Shown here: positions 27,728 to 37,146 of the stretch, piece after piece
Position numbering within the stretch: the stretch's first letter is position 1
How the letters are laid out: each line of letters starts with the position of its first letter
Program-made: the position numbers and the translations under genes
Assembly (NCBI RefSeq): GCF_020144925.1
Contig: NZ_NSLC01000007.1
Coordinates: 186,001 to 250,000, forward strand
Length of the DNA: 64,000 nucleotides
Direction: 5' to 3'
Origin: Afifella sp. IM 167
GTDB taxonomy: Bacteria; Pseudomonadota; Alphaproteobacteria; Rhizobiales; Afifellaceae
Notes under the pieces: generated by a model
The model's database searches: none
What the model was told of the DNA's origin: nothing
The model's input: the letters and a program-made list of their open reading frames with translations, nothing else

Positions 27728-28711
27728 TTATCGGCCCGCCCCGCGCAGGGCGAGCCTGCCACGAGCGCGCATCGTCTCCCGCAGCAGACGCGGGAGACCA
27801 CCGGGCAGCAGCGTCAGAAGCCGATATGTGATGGCAAGATCGCGCGGGATCAGCGGTTCGAGGCTCTGGGCGCGATCGAGCGCAGCCCGGCGGCCCCGAT
27901 AGGCCCATTCGTGACGCAGCAAACCGTTTACCGCCGTGCGGTAGCGCGCTTCCGCCACCGCCCGTTCCGCGACGCTCAGGCGGGCACCGCAGGACAGAAG
28001 CGCCTCGCGCAGCGTCAGGACGAGGCCGGCGTGGGTATGGCTCGATCGCGTGAGGCTCGACGCCGCGCCCTTGCGATACCAGGCGAGAGCCCGGCTTGAA
28101 TAGGCGAAGCGGCCGCCGGCCGCGGCGATCTTCAGCCACACGGCATAATCCTCCGCGTAGCGACGATCCTCCGGAAATCCTCCAACGCGTTCGAGCCAGG
28201 TCTTCCTCACGGCGACCGTGGAAGTCGGCACGCAGCATCCCGCCGTCATGAGACGGCCGAACGGATTGTCCAGCTCGCGAAACCTTTCGGGCGCGGGCGG
28301 CAAGCCATAGCGCGCCAGATAATCGCCCGGCTCGCCCTCGACGATCCAGTTGCCGAAGGTCACGGCGACTTCCGGCTCGGCCCGCATCTGATCGAGCTCC
28401 AGGTCGAAACGCCCCGGCAAGACCTTGTCGTCGGCATCGAGAAACAGAACGATCCCGGCCTTCGCAGCGGCGATGCCGGCATTGCGTGCAGCGGAAGGCC
28501 CGGTATTTTCCTGTCGGAGGCAGACGACGCCGGGATAGGTCGAGGCAAGCGCAGCCGTCCCGTCCACAGAGCCGTCGTCGACGACGATCACCTCGTAGGG
28601 ATGGCGGGTGTTCTCGTCGAACACGGAGTCCAGCGCCTCGCCCAGATAGCGGACGGCATTATGCGCCGGGATGACCAGCGAGAAGACCGGCGGCGGCGCG
28701 CCCGCTGGCAT
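27728..28711 (-). CDS. Glycosyltransferase family 2
   Basis: A 327-residue GT-A glycosyltransferase. The N-terminus reads VFSLVIPAHNAVRYLGEALD, with the nucleotide-binding VIVVDDGSVDGTAAL and the metal-binding LFLDADD, then a conserved R-Y-A-E-D-Y-A motif (EDRRYAEDYAVWLKIA) typical of inverting family 2 enzymes. The ATG at 28711 overlaps the upstream gene stop (TGATG), which argues against the longer upstream reading. Its product should extend the repeat unit at the cytoplasmic face. Confidence 0.88.
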   Translation of the reverse strand: MPAGAPPPVFSLVIPAHNAVRYLGEALDSVFDENTRHPYEVIVVDDGSVDGTAALASTYPGVVCLRQENTGPSAARNAGIAAAKAGIVLFLDADDKVLPGRFDLELDQMRAEPEVAVTFGNWIVEGEPGDYLARYGLPPAPERFRELDNPFGRLMTAGCCVPTSTVAVRKTWLERVGGFPEDRRYAEDYAVWLKIAAAGGRFAYSSRALAWYRKGAASSLTRSSHTHAGLVLTLREALLSCGARLSVAERAVAEARYRTAVNGLLRHEWAYRGRRAALDRAQSLEPLIPRDLAITYRLLTLLPGGLPRLLRETMRARGRLALRGAGR

Positions 28712-29904
28712 CACACCCGCTCCAGCCGGGCACGGAGGAAGTTCTTCAGCGGCCTCGGCACGTAGCGGCGGAGACCGGGCCGGAAGCCCGCGGGCATCGC
28801 CCATTCGCGGAGCGGCAGCGGGTCGGCGATGGCGGGGCGGTTCGCCATGACGTCGTGGAGGACGGCGGCGTATTCCATTGCCATGCGCTCCAGCGAATAG
28901 CGGCCCGCCACATCGCGCCGCGCCCGGCCCGACATGGCCGCGAGCCTTTCGGGATCGTCGATCAGACGCGCGAGGAGGCGCGCGGCCGCCGGCCAGTCGC
29001 CAACCGGGAAAAGGAAGCCGTTCTCCCCATCGGAGACGATCCGATCGGTGACACCGCGCAGGCGGGATACGACCGGCACGCAGCCGGTCGCCATGGCTTC
29101 GACGAGCGTCAACCCGAAGCCCTCGAAGCGGGACGGCATGATCATCACGTCATGCTGCGCCAGGAGACGCGGAATCCGGCTTGCCGCCACCGCGCCCAGG
29201 AGCGCGATGCGCCGATCGCGGGCGCACAGTTCGCGCAGACGCTCAAGGTCCGGACCGTCGCCGGCGACGGTCAGGCTGACGTTCGAAGGCAGGCGCGACA
29301 TGATCTGCGGGAGCCAGAAGACGCCCTTCGCCGCGTCCTCGATGCGCCCGAGATAAAGCAGCCGCCTCGGCCCGGAGGGCGATCCTTCTCGCTCGGCCGA
29401 AGCGAGCGCCGCAATATCGACCGCGTTGGCGATGGCGAAAGTCCGGCCGGGAGCGAAGCCGAAGCGCCCGACGAGATCGTCGCGGCAGCGGGCGGAGACG
29501 CCGATCGTCGCGTGCACCCAGTCCTGAAGGCTGCGCGCCGCCGCATAGGTCGCGGGGGTGATGTTGTGCACGATCATCAGCCGCGCCATCCCGGCCGGTA
29601 GATAGCGGGCGATGTTCATCTGCACGGGCTCGGCGAGGACGTTGACGAAGACGCCGTCATAGGCCTCGGCCGTCAACATCTCTGCGAGCGCGGCGGCCCG
29701 CGCGGCCTCGTCCGCGTCGCCAGGGACCGGCACCAGCCTGCCCGAGCGCAGATCTTCCTCAGAGAACCCATCGCCGGGCCGAACTTCGCGGGCAAAGCCC
29801 ACCCACTCGACACAGATGCCGTGCGGGGCGAGCCCGGCGCGCAGATGTTTGAAATGCGAATAGGTCCCGCCGAGATGAGGCGCGGCGAAATAGGCCCACT
29901 TCAC
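28711..29904 (-). CDS. Glycosyltransferase family 4
   Basis: A 397-residue GT-B glycosyltransferase with PHLGGTYSHFKHLRAGL at the N-terminus, RRLLYLGRIEDAAKGVFWLP at the hinge and the active-site region MPSRFEGFGLTLVEAMATGC. The start is taken at GTG 29904, preceded five bases upstream by GGAGG; earlier GTG/TTG codons at 29910 and 29916 overlap that ribosome site. It forms a two-gene unit with the family 2 enzyme and is the last recognised gene of the polysaccharide locus. Confidence 0.87.
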   Translation of the reverse strand: MKWAYFAAPHLGGTYSHFKHLRAGLAPHGICVEWVGFAREVRPGDGFSEEDLRSGRLVPVPGDADEAARAAALAEMLTAEAYDGVFVNVLAEPVQMNIARYLPAGMARLMIVHNITPATYAAARSLQDWVHATIGVSARCRDDLVGRFGFAPGRTFAIANAVDIAALASAEREGSPSGPRRLLYLGRIEDAAKGVFWLPQIMSRLPSNVSLTVAGDGPDLERLRELCARDRRIALLGAVAASRIPRLLAQHDVMIMPSRFEGFGLTLVEAMATGCVPVVSRLRGVTDRIVSDGENGFLFPVGDWPAAARLLARLIDDPERLAAMSGRARRDVAGRYSLERMAMEYAAVLHDVMANRPAIADPLPLREWAMPAGFRPGLRRYVPRPLKNFLRARLERV

Positions 29905-30137
29905 CCTCACCTCCAATCGGCGCTCGTGCCCGGGCGGATTTTACGCCGTCAGGCTAGGTCGGCGCACCTCCGGCAGGGAGGCATCAATATGGGGTATCTT
30001 CTGCCTCTCCCGGCACCGCGTCCCCTCTTCCGGCCGATCGCGCTCGCCGCGCCCTCGCACGAAGGGATGCGTTGCCCTCTGAGCCAAATCCGCATGTTCC
30101 CACCTGTCGGACGGAGAGCCTAGAGACCCGGCCGCAT
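29905..30137. other. Intergenic boundary between polysaccharide locus and catabolic region
   Basis: No gene, repeat or T-tract terminator was recognised in these 233 bases. They separate the last glycosyltransferase operon (its promoter side) from the 3' end of the C45-family gene. Confidence 0.35.
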
Positions 30138-31283
30138 TCAGGCCGCGTCGCTCGCCCTTTCGTCGCCATGAAGCGAATAGGGCTGGAGCGGCGCGCAGCA
30201 GGGCTGCCCGTCGCTGGCGTAGAGGATGCGCTGATCGAGATCGAGCACGATCGCCGCCACGGTGATGACGCGGGCGGGTTCTGCAAGCGCCGGATCGGGG
30301 TGGCGGCAAATGGCATTCGGGGCGGAAAAGTGGTCGGACAGCGCCTCGCAAATGACCTCAAGGTCGATCTCGCCGGCATGCCGGCGCAGGAGCCGATCCA
30401 GGCGGTGGCCGCGAAACAGCGTATGCGGCCCGAGCCTCTCCATCTCGGAGGAAACACGATCTTCCCGCACGAGATGGTTGCCATGCGCGACGATCCCGTC
30501 CTGCGGATAGAGATAGGCGCAGCGGCTCGGCGTCGCCTCGATGTCCATGATCTCGCCATCGGCCTGACCGATCAGGAAATTGGTCGAGCAGGTGCGATCG
30601 GTCTCCACGACCGGCTTCAGCGCCTTGTCGTAGGTCCAGGCGTCGAGGACCTCGCGGCAGCGCACATGGAAGGGCTTGCGCATGCCGTTGGCGCCATCCT
30701 CGGGCGTCACCAGGCCGTTGACGCACAAACCGATGCCGGCAGCGTTCACACCCATCTTGCAGCCGACGATTCCCGCTTCGGAAAATCCGACGAAGCTCGG
30801 CTTGCCGTCCTCGGGCCGCTCCGCCCGCCGTACCCGCTGAATGAGGGTCTGACCCTTGACGCTCTGCAGCCAGTCCCAGTTCTGGCCGAGGATCGTGTGG
30901 CCGCTCCGCGTCACTTCCGGGAACAGGCCGAAAGACGTGCAGCCTTCCTGGGGCGGCACGCCGTTCGCCTTGAGCGCCTCGCTGGAGAAGACACGATAGG
31001 TGATCTCGTAGCGGGCATTGAGCATTGCGATCTCGGTCTGCGAGTACCCGGAGGCACGCGCGATCGCATTCATTTCCTCGCCGTATTCGGGATTGTCGGA
31101 GCAGATGAAGGCGTGCCAGCCCTCGCTTTCCTCCAGCACCTTGGCGCGGCTCGCGCCTCCCGACTGAAAGCGCGCGAGATAGGCGTCGATGTTCCTTGCG
31201 ATCGCCTCGCGCATGCTGGAGCCATGCTGCTGGCCCCGCTCGCGCGGGTCGCCGCCAAGTTCGAGCACGGGAAGATGGGACAT
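30138..31283 (-). CDS. C45-family autoproteolytic acyltransferase/amidase
   Basis: A 381-residue Ntn-hydrolase of the acyl-CoA:6-aminopenicillanate acyltransferase type. Cys115 in PQEGCTSFGL is the expected autocleavage site and catalytic nucleophile; GQNWDW, a G-x-N-x-x-G-I-G-L-C-V-N-G segment and HGNHLV are other family marks. ATG 31283 has GGAG seven bases upstream. Such enzymes hydrolyse or form amide bonds of small acylated amino compounds. Here it lies divergent to an IclR regulator and near a Dpp importer and hydantoinase genes, so cleavage of an imported N-acyl or peptide-like compound is a reasonable inference. Confidence 0.85.
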   Translation of the reverse strand: MSHLPVLELGGDPRERGQQHGSSMREAIARNIDAYLARFQSGGASRAKVLEESEGWHAFICSDNPEYGEEMNAIARASGYSQTEIAMLNARYEITYRVFSSEALKANGVPPQEGCTSFGLFPEVTRSGHTILGQNWDWLQSVKGQTLIQRVRRAERPEDGKPSFVGFSEAGIVGCKMGVNAAGIGLCVNGLVTPEDGANGMRKPFHVRCREVLDAWTYDKALKPVVETDRTCSTNFLIGQADGEIMDIEATPSRCAYLYPQDGIVAHGNHLVREDRVSSEMERLGPHTLFRGHRLDRLLRRHAGEIDLEVICEALSDHFSAPNAICRHPDPALAEPARVITVAAIVLDLDQRILYASDGQPCCAPLQPYSLHGDERASDAA

Positions 31284-31360
31284 GTGATCACTCCGCCGCG
31301 GCGAGAAGTCCGGACGGTCCGCGGCCAACACGCGGGCCAACCCCTGGGAAACTCGCCAGA

Positions 31361-31395
31361 TGTATTGACTGTCAATACAGCCGAATTGTTATAAT
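31361..31395. promoter_or_regulatory. Perfect 19-bp palindrome plus conserved GAATTGTTATAA element: candidate IclR operator/promoter
   Basis: TGTATTGACTGTCAATACA (31361-31379) is a perfect inverted repeat with a single central base. Four bases later comes GAATTGTTATAA (31383-31394). A TATAAT at 31390-31395 could serve the iclR-type gene, with TTGACT at 31365-31370 as a -35 of wide spacing (19). The same two blocks with the same 4-base spacing recur upstream of the Dpp binding-protein gene, and in both cases the element has the same orientation relative to the minus-strand gene. Binding by the adjacent IclR regulator is inferred. Confidence 0.65.
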
Positions 31396-31473
31396 GAAGG
31401 TAGCCAGTCCGCCGAAAGGTGTCAAACCGCGGCCGGGCGGAAGCTTCGATCCGCGGCAATCATGGGGAGCCAG

Positions 31474-32274
31474 ATGCCCGCAGCCAGAAATCCATCCTCG
31501 CCCTCCGCAATGCAGCCGGGCGAGGCCGATCCGCGCCTCCTGCTGCAATCGGTCGAGCGCGCTCTGCACGTTCTGGAAATCTTCGGCAGTTCCGGGCCTC
31601 CTCTCACGCTCTCGCAAATCGCCGCCCGTGCCGGCATCGACAAGAGCGCCGCCCAGCGCATCGCGCACACCCTGCTGCATCTCGGATACCTTGAGCGCCA
31701 TCACAGCGGCACCGGCTTCACGCCAGGCCGGCGGGTGCTCGACCGGGCCTTCGACTATCTGATTTCCGATCCGCTCATCGAGCGCGCCACGCCCGTTCTG
31801 CTCGAGCTCCGCAAGACCGCCCGCGAGAGGGTCGACCTCAGCCTCTTCGACCATCTGACGATCGTCTACGCCGTGCGCCTGCAGAGCAAGCGCGAGAACT
31901 TTCCTGCGACGCTGATCGGCCGCCGGATTCCCACCTTCTGCTCTTCCGGCGGCCGGGCCATGATGGCGCACCTGGAAGACGAGGAGGTGGAGGACATCAT
32001 TGCCCGCTCGGAGCGAAAGCCGCTGACGCCGAAGACGATCACCGAACCGGGGAAGATCCGCGCCAAGATCGCCGAGGCTCGGCGCGACGGCTACGCGCTG
32101 GCCCGCGAGGAAAGTCTGCTCGGCGAGATCGTGCTCGCCACCGCCATCACCGAGGAAGGCCGGCCGGTCGCGGCCATCCATATCGCCGGCTCGCTCGGCG
32201 AATGGACGGTGGAGGAATTCACCGGCCGCTTCGGACCGCTCGCCATCGAGGCCGCGCGGGCGCTCCACCGGTGA
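31474..32274 (+). CDS. IclR-family transcriptional regulator
   Basis: A 266-residue regulator: a winged HTH (residues about 20-80: SVERALHVLEIFGSSGPPLT, then LSQIAARAGIDKSAAQRIAH) followed by the IclR effector domain (LIGRRIPTFCSSGGRAMMAH and a late EEGRPVAAIHIAGSLGEW). ATG 31474 has GGGGAG just upstream; an ATG at 31462 is possible. Transcribed away from the C45-family gene, across a palindromic region that is probably its operator. It likely controls the amide-catabolic block. Confidence 0.88.
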   Translation: MPAARNPSSPSAMQPGEADPRLLLQSVERALHVLEIFGSSGPPLTLSQIAARAGIDKSAAQRIAHTLLHLGYLERHHSGTGFTPGRRVLDRAFDYLISDPLIERATPVLLELRKTARERVDLSLFDHLTIVYAVRLQSKRENFPATLIGRRIPTFCSSGGRAMMAHLEDEEVEDIIARSERKPLTPKTITEPGKIRAKIAEARRDGYALAREESLLGEIVLATAITEEGRPVAAIHIAGSLGEWTVEEFTGRFGPLAIEAARALHR

Positions 32275-32301
32275 GAGCCCTTCCAGGCAGGGACTGACGC
32301 G

Positions 32302-33201
32302 ATGAACCTGCGCGAGCTCAAGGCGTTTCGGGCGGTCATGACGACCGGATCGATGACCCGCGCGGCCGAGCTCCTGCATGTCACGCAGCCCGCCGTCAGC
32401 ATGCTCGTCGCCAGCCTGGAGGAGGCGATCGGCTTCAAGCTGTTCGAGCGGAGGCGCGGCCGCGTCATCCCGACGGCCGAGGCCCTGCTCCTCCTCGACG
32501 ATGCGGAGCGGACCTTCACCTCGCTGACCGACCTGGAACGGCGCGCTGACCAGATCGCGCGGCGCGGCGTCGGCCAGCTCAGGATCGCGTCGATCTATGG
32601 GCCGGCCCTGCAAATCCTGCCGACCGCAACGCGGCGCTTCCGGGAGGTCCGTCCCGACGTCGCCGTATCCATCGTCACCAATGAATCGAAACGCGTTCAT
32701 GAATGGGTGGCGAGCCAGTATTACGATTTCGGCATCGCCGAGACGACCGACCCGAACCCGGCCTTCGAGGTGGAGGTGATCCCGCAGGAGCTCGCCTGCG
32801 TGATGCCGCGGGGCCATCCTCTCAGCGGAAAGGAAACGCTGACGCCCGCCGACCTCAGCGGCCTTGCTATGTCGACCATGCCCGGCTGGCACCGCCAGAA
32901 CCTGGAGCTCGACGCTGCATTCTGCGAGGCGGGCGCGGAGCGCCTCGTGCGCTACGAGGTCGACATGATCGCGACCGTCATCGGTCTTGCCGCGCAAGGC
33001 GCGGCGATCGGCTTTGCCGACCCGGTCAACATCACCGCTTGCCGGCATCTCGACTTCGTCGCCCGCCCTTTCCGTCCGGCCCTTCGCTTCGATCTGGCGA
33101 TCTTCTATCCCGCGGACCGGCCGCGCTCATCCCTCAGCGCCGATTTCATCGGCGTGCTGCGCGACGTCTTTGCCGAAACGCGCCGGAAGAGCGGCCTCTA
33201 G
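32302..33201 (+). CDS. LysR-family transcriptional regulator
   Basis: A 299-residue LysR protein with the usual N-terminal HTH (LRELKAFRAVMTTGSMTRAA, ELLHVTQPAVSMLVASLEEA) and a C-terminal periplasmic-binding-fold effector domain (QLRIASIYGPALQILPTATR). It lies 27 bases behind the IclR gene, so the two are probably cotranscribed. Its stop codon shares the four bases CTAG with the stop of the convergent dppF-like gene. LysR proteins of this arrangement often sense opine/octopine or amino-acid-like ligands; the ligand here is unknown. Confidence 0.88.
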   Translation: MNLRELKAFRAVMTTGSMTRAAELLHVTQPAVSMLVASLEEAIGFKLFERRRGRVIPTAEALLLLDDAERTFTSLTDLERRADQIARRGVGQLRIASIYGPALQILPTATRRFREVRPDVAVSIVTNESKRVHEWVASQYYDFGIAETTDPNPAFEVEVIPQELACVMPRGHPLSGKETLTPADLSGLAMSTMPGWHRQNLELDAAFCEAGAERLVRYEVDMIATVIGLAAQGAAIGFADPVNITACRHLDFVARPFRPALRFDLAIFYPADRPRSSLSADFIGVLRDVFAETRRKSGL

Positions 33202-34217
33202 GGCCCCTCTAGCCCTTCGCGATGCTGCGGCGCTTCGCCGTCGTCGCTGACAAGGTGGCAGGCGACCTTGCGGCCATTCGCGACGGCGCGGAGCGGCGGC
33301 GCCGTCTTGCGGCAGATCTCCTCGGCGAACGGGCAGCGCTCGGCGAAACGACAGGCGTCGGGCGGGTCGATCGGATTGGGCGGGTCGCCGGTCAGGAGAA
33401 CGCGGCGCTGGCGCGCCTCGGCAAGATTCGCCGAGGGAACGGCCGACATCAGCGCCCAGGTATAGGGGTGCAGCGGCCGGCGGAAGAGATCCACCTGGAC
33501 GGCGTGCTCCACGATCTGACCCAGATACATCACCGCGATCTCGTCGCAGACATACTGCACCACGCCGAGATCGTGCGAGATGAAGAGGTAGCTGTAGCCG
33601 AAGGTCTTCTGCAGGCGGCGCAGGAGATTGAGGGTCTGCGCCTGGATGGCGACGTCGAGCGCCGATACCGGCTCGTCGCAGACGATGATCTCCGGATCGG
33701 TGGCGAGCGCCCGCGCGATGCCGATGCGCTGCCGCTGGCCGCCGGAGAACTGGTGCGGAAAGAGGCTCTCCTGTTCCGGGCGAAGCCCGACCGCCGCGAA
33801 GAGCTCCGCGACGCGATCCGCCCGTTCCGACCTGTCGTAGACGTCGAGAAGGTCCATCGGCTCGCGCACGATCTGGCCGGCGCGCATGCGCGGATTGAGG
33901 GAGGAATAGGGATCCTGGAAGATCACCTGCATCTTGCGCCGGACGAGGCGCAGTTCCTCGCCCTTGAGACCGGCGATTTCGGTGCCCGCAAGCTTGACGC
34001 TGCCGGCCGTGATCGGCCCGAGGCGCATGACGGCAAGGGCCGCCGTCGTCTTGCCGGAACCCGATTCACCGACAATGCCCAGCGTGCTGCCGCGCGGCAG
34101 CGAGAAGGAGACGTCGTCCACCGCGTGCACCGTCGTGTGCGGGGCAAAGGGATTGGAGCGCCGGTTCTGGAAATGCACGGTGAGGTTGGAGACCTCGAGG
34201 ATGGGATCCGCACTCAC
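33198..34217 (-). CDS. dppF: Dipeptide/oligopeptide ABC transporter ATP-binding protein (DppF/OppF-like)
   Basis: A 339-residue ATPase with Walker A GESGSGKTT, signature SGGQRQR, Walker B IIVCDEPVSALD and the OppD/F C-terminal extension with three Cys-rich turns (CRFAERCPFAEEIC). The start is GTG 34217 overlapping the dppD-like stop (GTGA). Together with its neighbours it powers import of a peptide-like solute. It is the last gene of the importer operon and ends on a shared CTAG with the convergent lysR-type gene. Confidence 0.92.
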   Translation of the reverse strand: MSADPILEVSNLTVHFQNRRSNPFAPHTTVHAVDDVSFSLPRGSTLGIVGESGSGKTTAALAVMRLGPITAGSVKLAGTEIAGLKGEELRLVRRKMQVIFQDPYSSLNPRMRAGQIVREPMDLLDVYDRSERADRVAELFAAVGLRPEQESLFPHQFSGGQRQRIGIARALATDPEIIVCDEPVSALDVAIQAQTLNLLRRLQKTFGYSYLFISHDLGVVQYVCDEIAVMYLGQIVEHAVQVDLFRRPLHPYTWALMSAVPSANLAEARQRRVLLTGDPPNPIDPPDACRFAERCPFAEEICRKTAPPLRAVANGRKVACHLVSDDGEAPQHREGLEGP

Positions 34218-35206
34218 GCCGCCCTCTCCTCCTCCTGCAGCCAGCAGGCCGCGCCATGGTTGGCGGAGACGGGAATGACCGGAGGCATGTCGGCGCAGCG
34301 CGCATGGGCGTGCGGGCAGCGCGGGCGGAAAGGACAGCCCTTGCCCAGCTCCGTTACCGGCGGAACGATGCCGGGGATTTCCGGCAGCATCGGCAGCTGC
34401 GCCGGCGGATCGCGATCGAGATGCGGCGTGCAGCGGATGAGCCCGCTCGTATAGGGATGGCTCGGTTCCGTCAGGATCGCCTCGACGGGCCCCTCCTCCA
34501 CCTTCCTGCCGGCATACATGACGAGGACGCGCTGGCAGGTCTCGGCGACGGCGCCCATGTCGTGGGTGATCAGGATGATTGCCGTGCCGGTCGCGTCGCG
34601 CAGCTCCTGGAGAAGATCGAAAATCTGCGCCTGGACGGTCACGTCGAGCGCCGTCGTCGGCTCGTCGGCGATCAGCAGGCTCGGCCCGCAGGCCAGCGCG
34701 ATGGCGATCATGACACGCTGGCGCATGCCGCCCGACAGCTCGTGCGGGTATTGATGCAGCCGCTTTTCCGGCGCCGGGATATGCACCTTGCACAGCATGT
34801 CGTAGGCGTGGTCCATCGCCGCCTTCCGGCTCGCCCCGTGATGCAGGCGCACCACCTCGGCGATCTGCTCGCCCACCGTGAAGACCGGATTGAGCGAGGA
34901 CATCGGCTCCTGGAAGATCATCGCCACGTCGTTGCCGCGCAGCTGCCGCATGCGCCGCCTGGAGGTCTGGAGCAGGTTCTCGCCGTTGAGCTTGATCTCG
35001 CCCGCCGGCACGCGGCCGGACGTCTCCTCCACGAGCCCCATGATGGCGAGGGCGGTTGTCGACTTGCCGCAGCCGGATTCGCCGACGATGCCGAGCATCT
35101 CGCCCCTGGCGAGATCGAAGCTCAGGCCGTCGACCACGGGAAAGAACCTGCCGCCGATCCGGAACTCGATCGTGAGGCCTTCCACGGAAAGGATCTTGTC
35201 CGTCAT
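34214..35206 (-). CDS. dppD: Dipeptide/oligopeptide ABC transporter ATP-binding protein (DppD/OppD-like)
   Basis: A 330-residue ATPase with Walker [11 protein letters not shown]-loop [10 protein letters not shown], signature SGGMRQR, Walker [13 protein letters not shown], and the C-terminal C-P-F-R-P-R-C-P-H region of the OppD/DppD family. ATG 35206 overlaps the permease stop (ATGA), which rules out the longer upstream frame. It pairs with the DppF-like ATPase. Confidence 0.92.
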   Translation of the reverse strand: MTDKILSVEGLTIEFRIGGRFFPVVDGLSFDLARGEMLGIVGESGCGKSTTALAIMGLVEETSGRVPAGEIKLNGENLLQTSRRRMRQLRGNDVAMIFQEPMSSLNPVFTVGEQIAEVVRLHHGASRKAAMDHAYDMLCKVHIPAPEKRLHQYPHELSGGMRQRVMIAIALACGPSLLIADEPTTALDVTVQAQIFDLLQELRDATGTAIILITHDMGAVAETCQRVLVMYAGRKVEEGPVEAILTEPSHPYTSGLIRCTPHLDRDPPAQLPMLPEIPGIVPPVTELGKGCPFRPRCPHAHARCADMPPVIPVSANHGAACWLQEEERAA

Positions 35207-36084
35207 CGCCGCCTCAGTTTCGGGTTGAAGGCGTCGTTGAGCCCATCGCCCAGCAGGCTGACGCTCAGCACGGTGAAGAAGATGGCGACCCCGGGGATCG
35301 AGACGGGCCACCAGGCATCCAGAAAATACTCGCGATTGGCGCCGATCATCAGCCCCCAGGTCATGGTGTTGGGATCGCCGAGCCCCAGGAAGCTGAGGCC
35401 CGCCTCGAAGAGGATCGACACGCCGATCGTCAGCGCCGCGGAGATGATCAGCGGCGGCAGGGCATTGGGCAGGATCACCCGCCAGATGAGGCGCCGGTTG
35501 CGGGCGCCGGCCGCCCGCGCGGCCTTGACGTAGTCGAGCTGGCGGATGCGCAGGAACTCACCGCGCGTCAGGCGCATCGCGGCCGGCCAGCTGACGATGC
35601 CGATCGAGATCGCGATGGTCGGCAGGCTCGGCGAGAAGAGCGTCACCAGCACCATGGCCAGGAGCAGCGGCGGCAACACCTGGAAGAACTCCGTCAGCCG
35701 CAGGAGAGCCTGGTCGATCCAGCCGCCGTAAAAGCCGGCCAGCGCGCCGATCGTCACCCCGATGACGACCGTCAGCGCCGCCGCGAAGGCACCGACAAGG
35801 AGCGTCGGCCGCGCGCCATGGATGATGCCGGCGAGGATGTCGCGTCCGAGATAGTCGGTGCCGAAGGGTGCCTGCGGCGTGAACTCGTCGAAGGGCGGCG
35901 AGAGCGGGGCCGCGACGATCGAATAGGGATCGACCGGATAGAGGAGCGGGCCGATCGCGGCGACGGCGACGATGGTGGCGATCATGGCGATGCCGACCAC
36001 GGCGGGGCCGTTATGGGCCAGCATGCGCAGCGCTTCGAGGGTCGGGCTGCCGGGTCTGGAGACGGGAGCTGCCGGCGCGCTCAT
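35203..36084 (-). CDS. dppC: Dipeptide/oligopeptide ABC transporter permease (DppC-like)
   Basis: A 293-residue permease with six predicted membrane segments. The DppC-type N-terminal extension ends in [20 protein letters not shown] and the EAA-like loop reads [20 protein letters not shown] followed by [11 protein letters not shown] 36084 overlaps the DppB-like stop (ATGA). It forms the transmembrane channel with DppB. Confidence 0.92.
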   Translation of the reverse strand: MSAPAAPVSRPGSPTLEALRMLAHNGPAVVGIAMIATIVAVAAIGPLLYPVDPYSIVAAPLSPPFDEFTPQAPFGTDYLGRDILAGIIHGARPTLLVGAFAAALTVVIGVTIGALAGFYGGWIDQALLRLTEFFQVLPPLLLAMVLVTLFSPSLPTIAISIGIVSWPAAMRLTRGEFLRIRQLDYVKAARAAGARNRRLIWRVILPNALPPLIISAALTIGVSILFEAGLSFLGLGDPNTMTWGLMIGANREYFLDAWWPVSIPGVAIFFTVLSVSLLGDGLNDAFNPKLRRR

Positions 36085-37064
36085 GAGGAAGCCCCCGCCT
36101 TGATGCGCGGATCGATGAGGCGATAGGCGAGATCGGTCAAAAGATTGGCGATGACCACGACGAAGGCTGAGAAGAACAGGATGCCCAGAATCGTCGGATA
36201 GTCGCGCCTCAGAATGGATTCGAAGGCGAGACGTCCGAGACCCGGCCAGTTGAACACGGTCTCCACCAGAACCGCGCCGGAGAGCAGCTGGCTGAATTGC
36301 AGGCCGGCGATCGTCACGACCGGCAGGACGGCGTTTCGCAGGGCATGCTTGTAGACGACGACGGCCTCGGAAAGTCCCTTGGCGCGGGCGGTGCGGATGT
36401 AGTCCGCTCCCAGAACGTCGAGCGTGCTGGCGCGGGCGAGCCGGCTGTACTGGGCGACATAGATGATCGAAAGGGTCGCCATCGGCAGGACGAGGTGGTG
36501 CAGCACATCGAGCGCCTTCACGCCGAAACCGCCCTCCAGCGTCATCGAATACATGCCGCCGACCGGAAAGAACGACAGATAGGAGGCGAAGAGAAGGAGC
36601 AGCATGATGCCGGTCCAGAAGACCGGAGCGGAGAAGCCGACCAGCGCCAGGACGGTGACGAAATGGCTGAGGAAGCCGCGCGGGCGCCGCGCCGAGACGA
36701 CGCCGAGCGCCGTGCCGATGATGATCGCCAGGAGGAGCGCGCTGATGACCAGCAGCAGCGTGGCCGGCAGCCGCTGCAGGATGAGATCCGTCACCGGCCG
36801 GTTGAAGTAGTAGGAATAGCCGAGATCGCCCCCGGCCACCTGCTTGAGATAGAGCCACAGCTGCGTCAGCAGCGGCTGGTCGAGGCCGTAGGATTGCCGG
36901 ATGGAGGCGACGATCTCTTCGGTGGTGCCGCCCATCTCGCCCGCGATCACCTCGGCCGGATCGCCCGGCGCCATGTGGATCAGCAGGAAATTGAAGACGA
37001 TGACCGCCAACACGAGGGACAGCGCGTAGACGATCCGCTTGGCGATTTCGAAAAGGCTGCTCAT
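36081..37064 (-). CDS. dppB: Dipeptide/oligopeptide ABC transporter permease (DppB-like)
   Basis: A 327-residue permease with six membrane segments and the typical DppB start (RIVYALSLVLAVIVFNFLLI, then HMAPGDPAEV). The EAA loop is DYIRTARAKGLSEAVVVYKH with ALRNAVLPVVT behind it. It lies 82 bases downstream of the binding-protein gene, a gap wide enough for a processing or attenuation site although I recognised none. Confidence 0.92.
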   Translation of the reverse strand: MSSLFEIAKRIVYALSLVLAVIVFNFLLIHMAPGDPAEVIAGEMGGTTEEIVASIRQSYGLDQPLLTQLWLYLKQVAGGDLGYSYYFNRPVTDLILQRLPATLLLVISALLLAIIIGTALGVVSARRPRGFLSHFVTVLALVGFSAPVFWTGIMLLLLFASYLSFFPVGGMYSMTLEGGFGVKALDVLHHLVLPMATLSIIYVAQYSRLARASTLDVLGADYIRTARAKGLSEAVVVYKHALRNAVLPVVTIAGLQFSQLLSGAVLVETVFNWPGLGRLAFESILRRDYPTILGILFFSAFVVVIANLLTDLAYRLIDPRIKAGASS

Positions 37065-37146
37065 CGCTCTACCGGCTGGGTCTCGGGGGTTGGCGGCGGC
37101 CCCGCGGGCCGCCGCGCATCAGTGCGAGAAGCTGGAGGATGCGAGC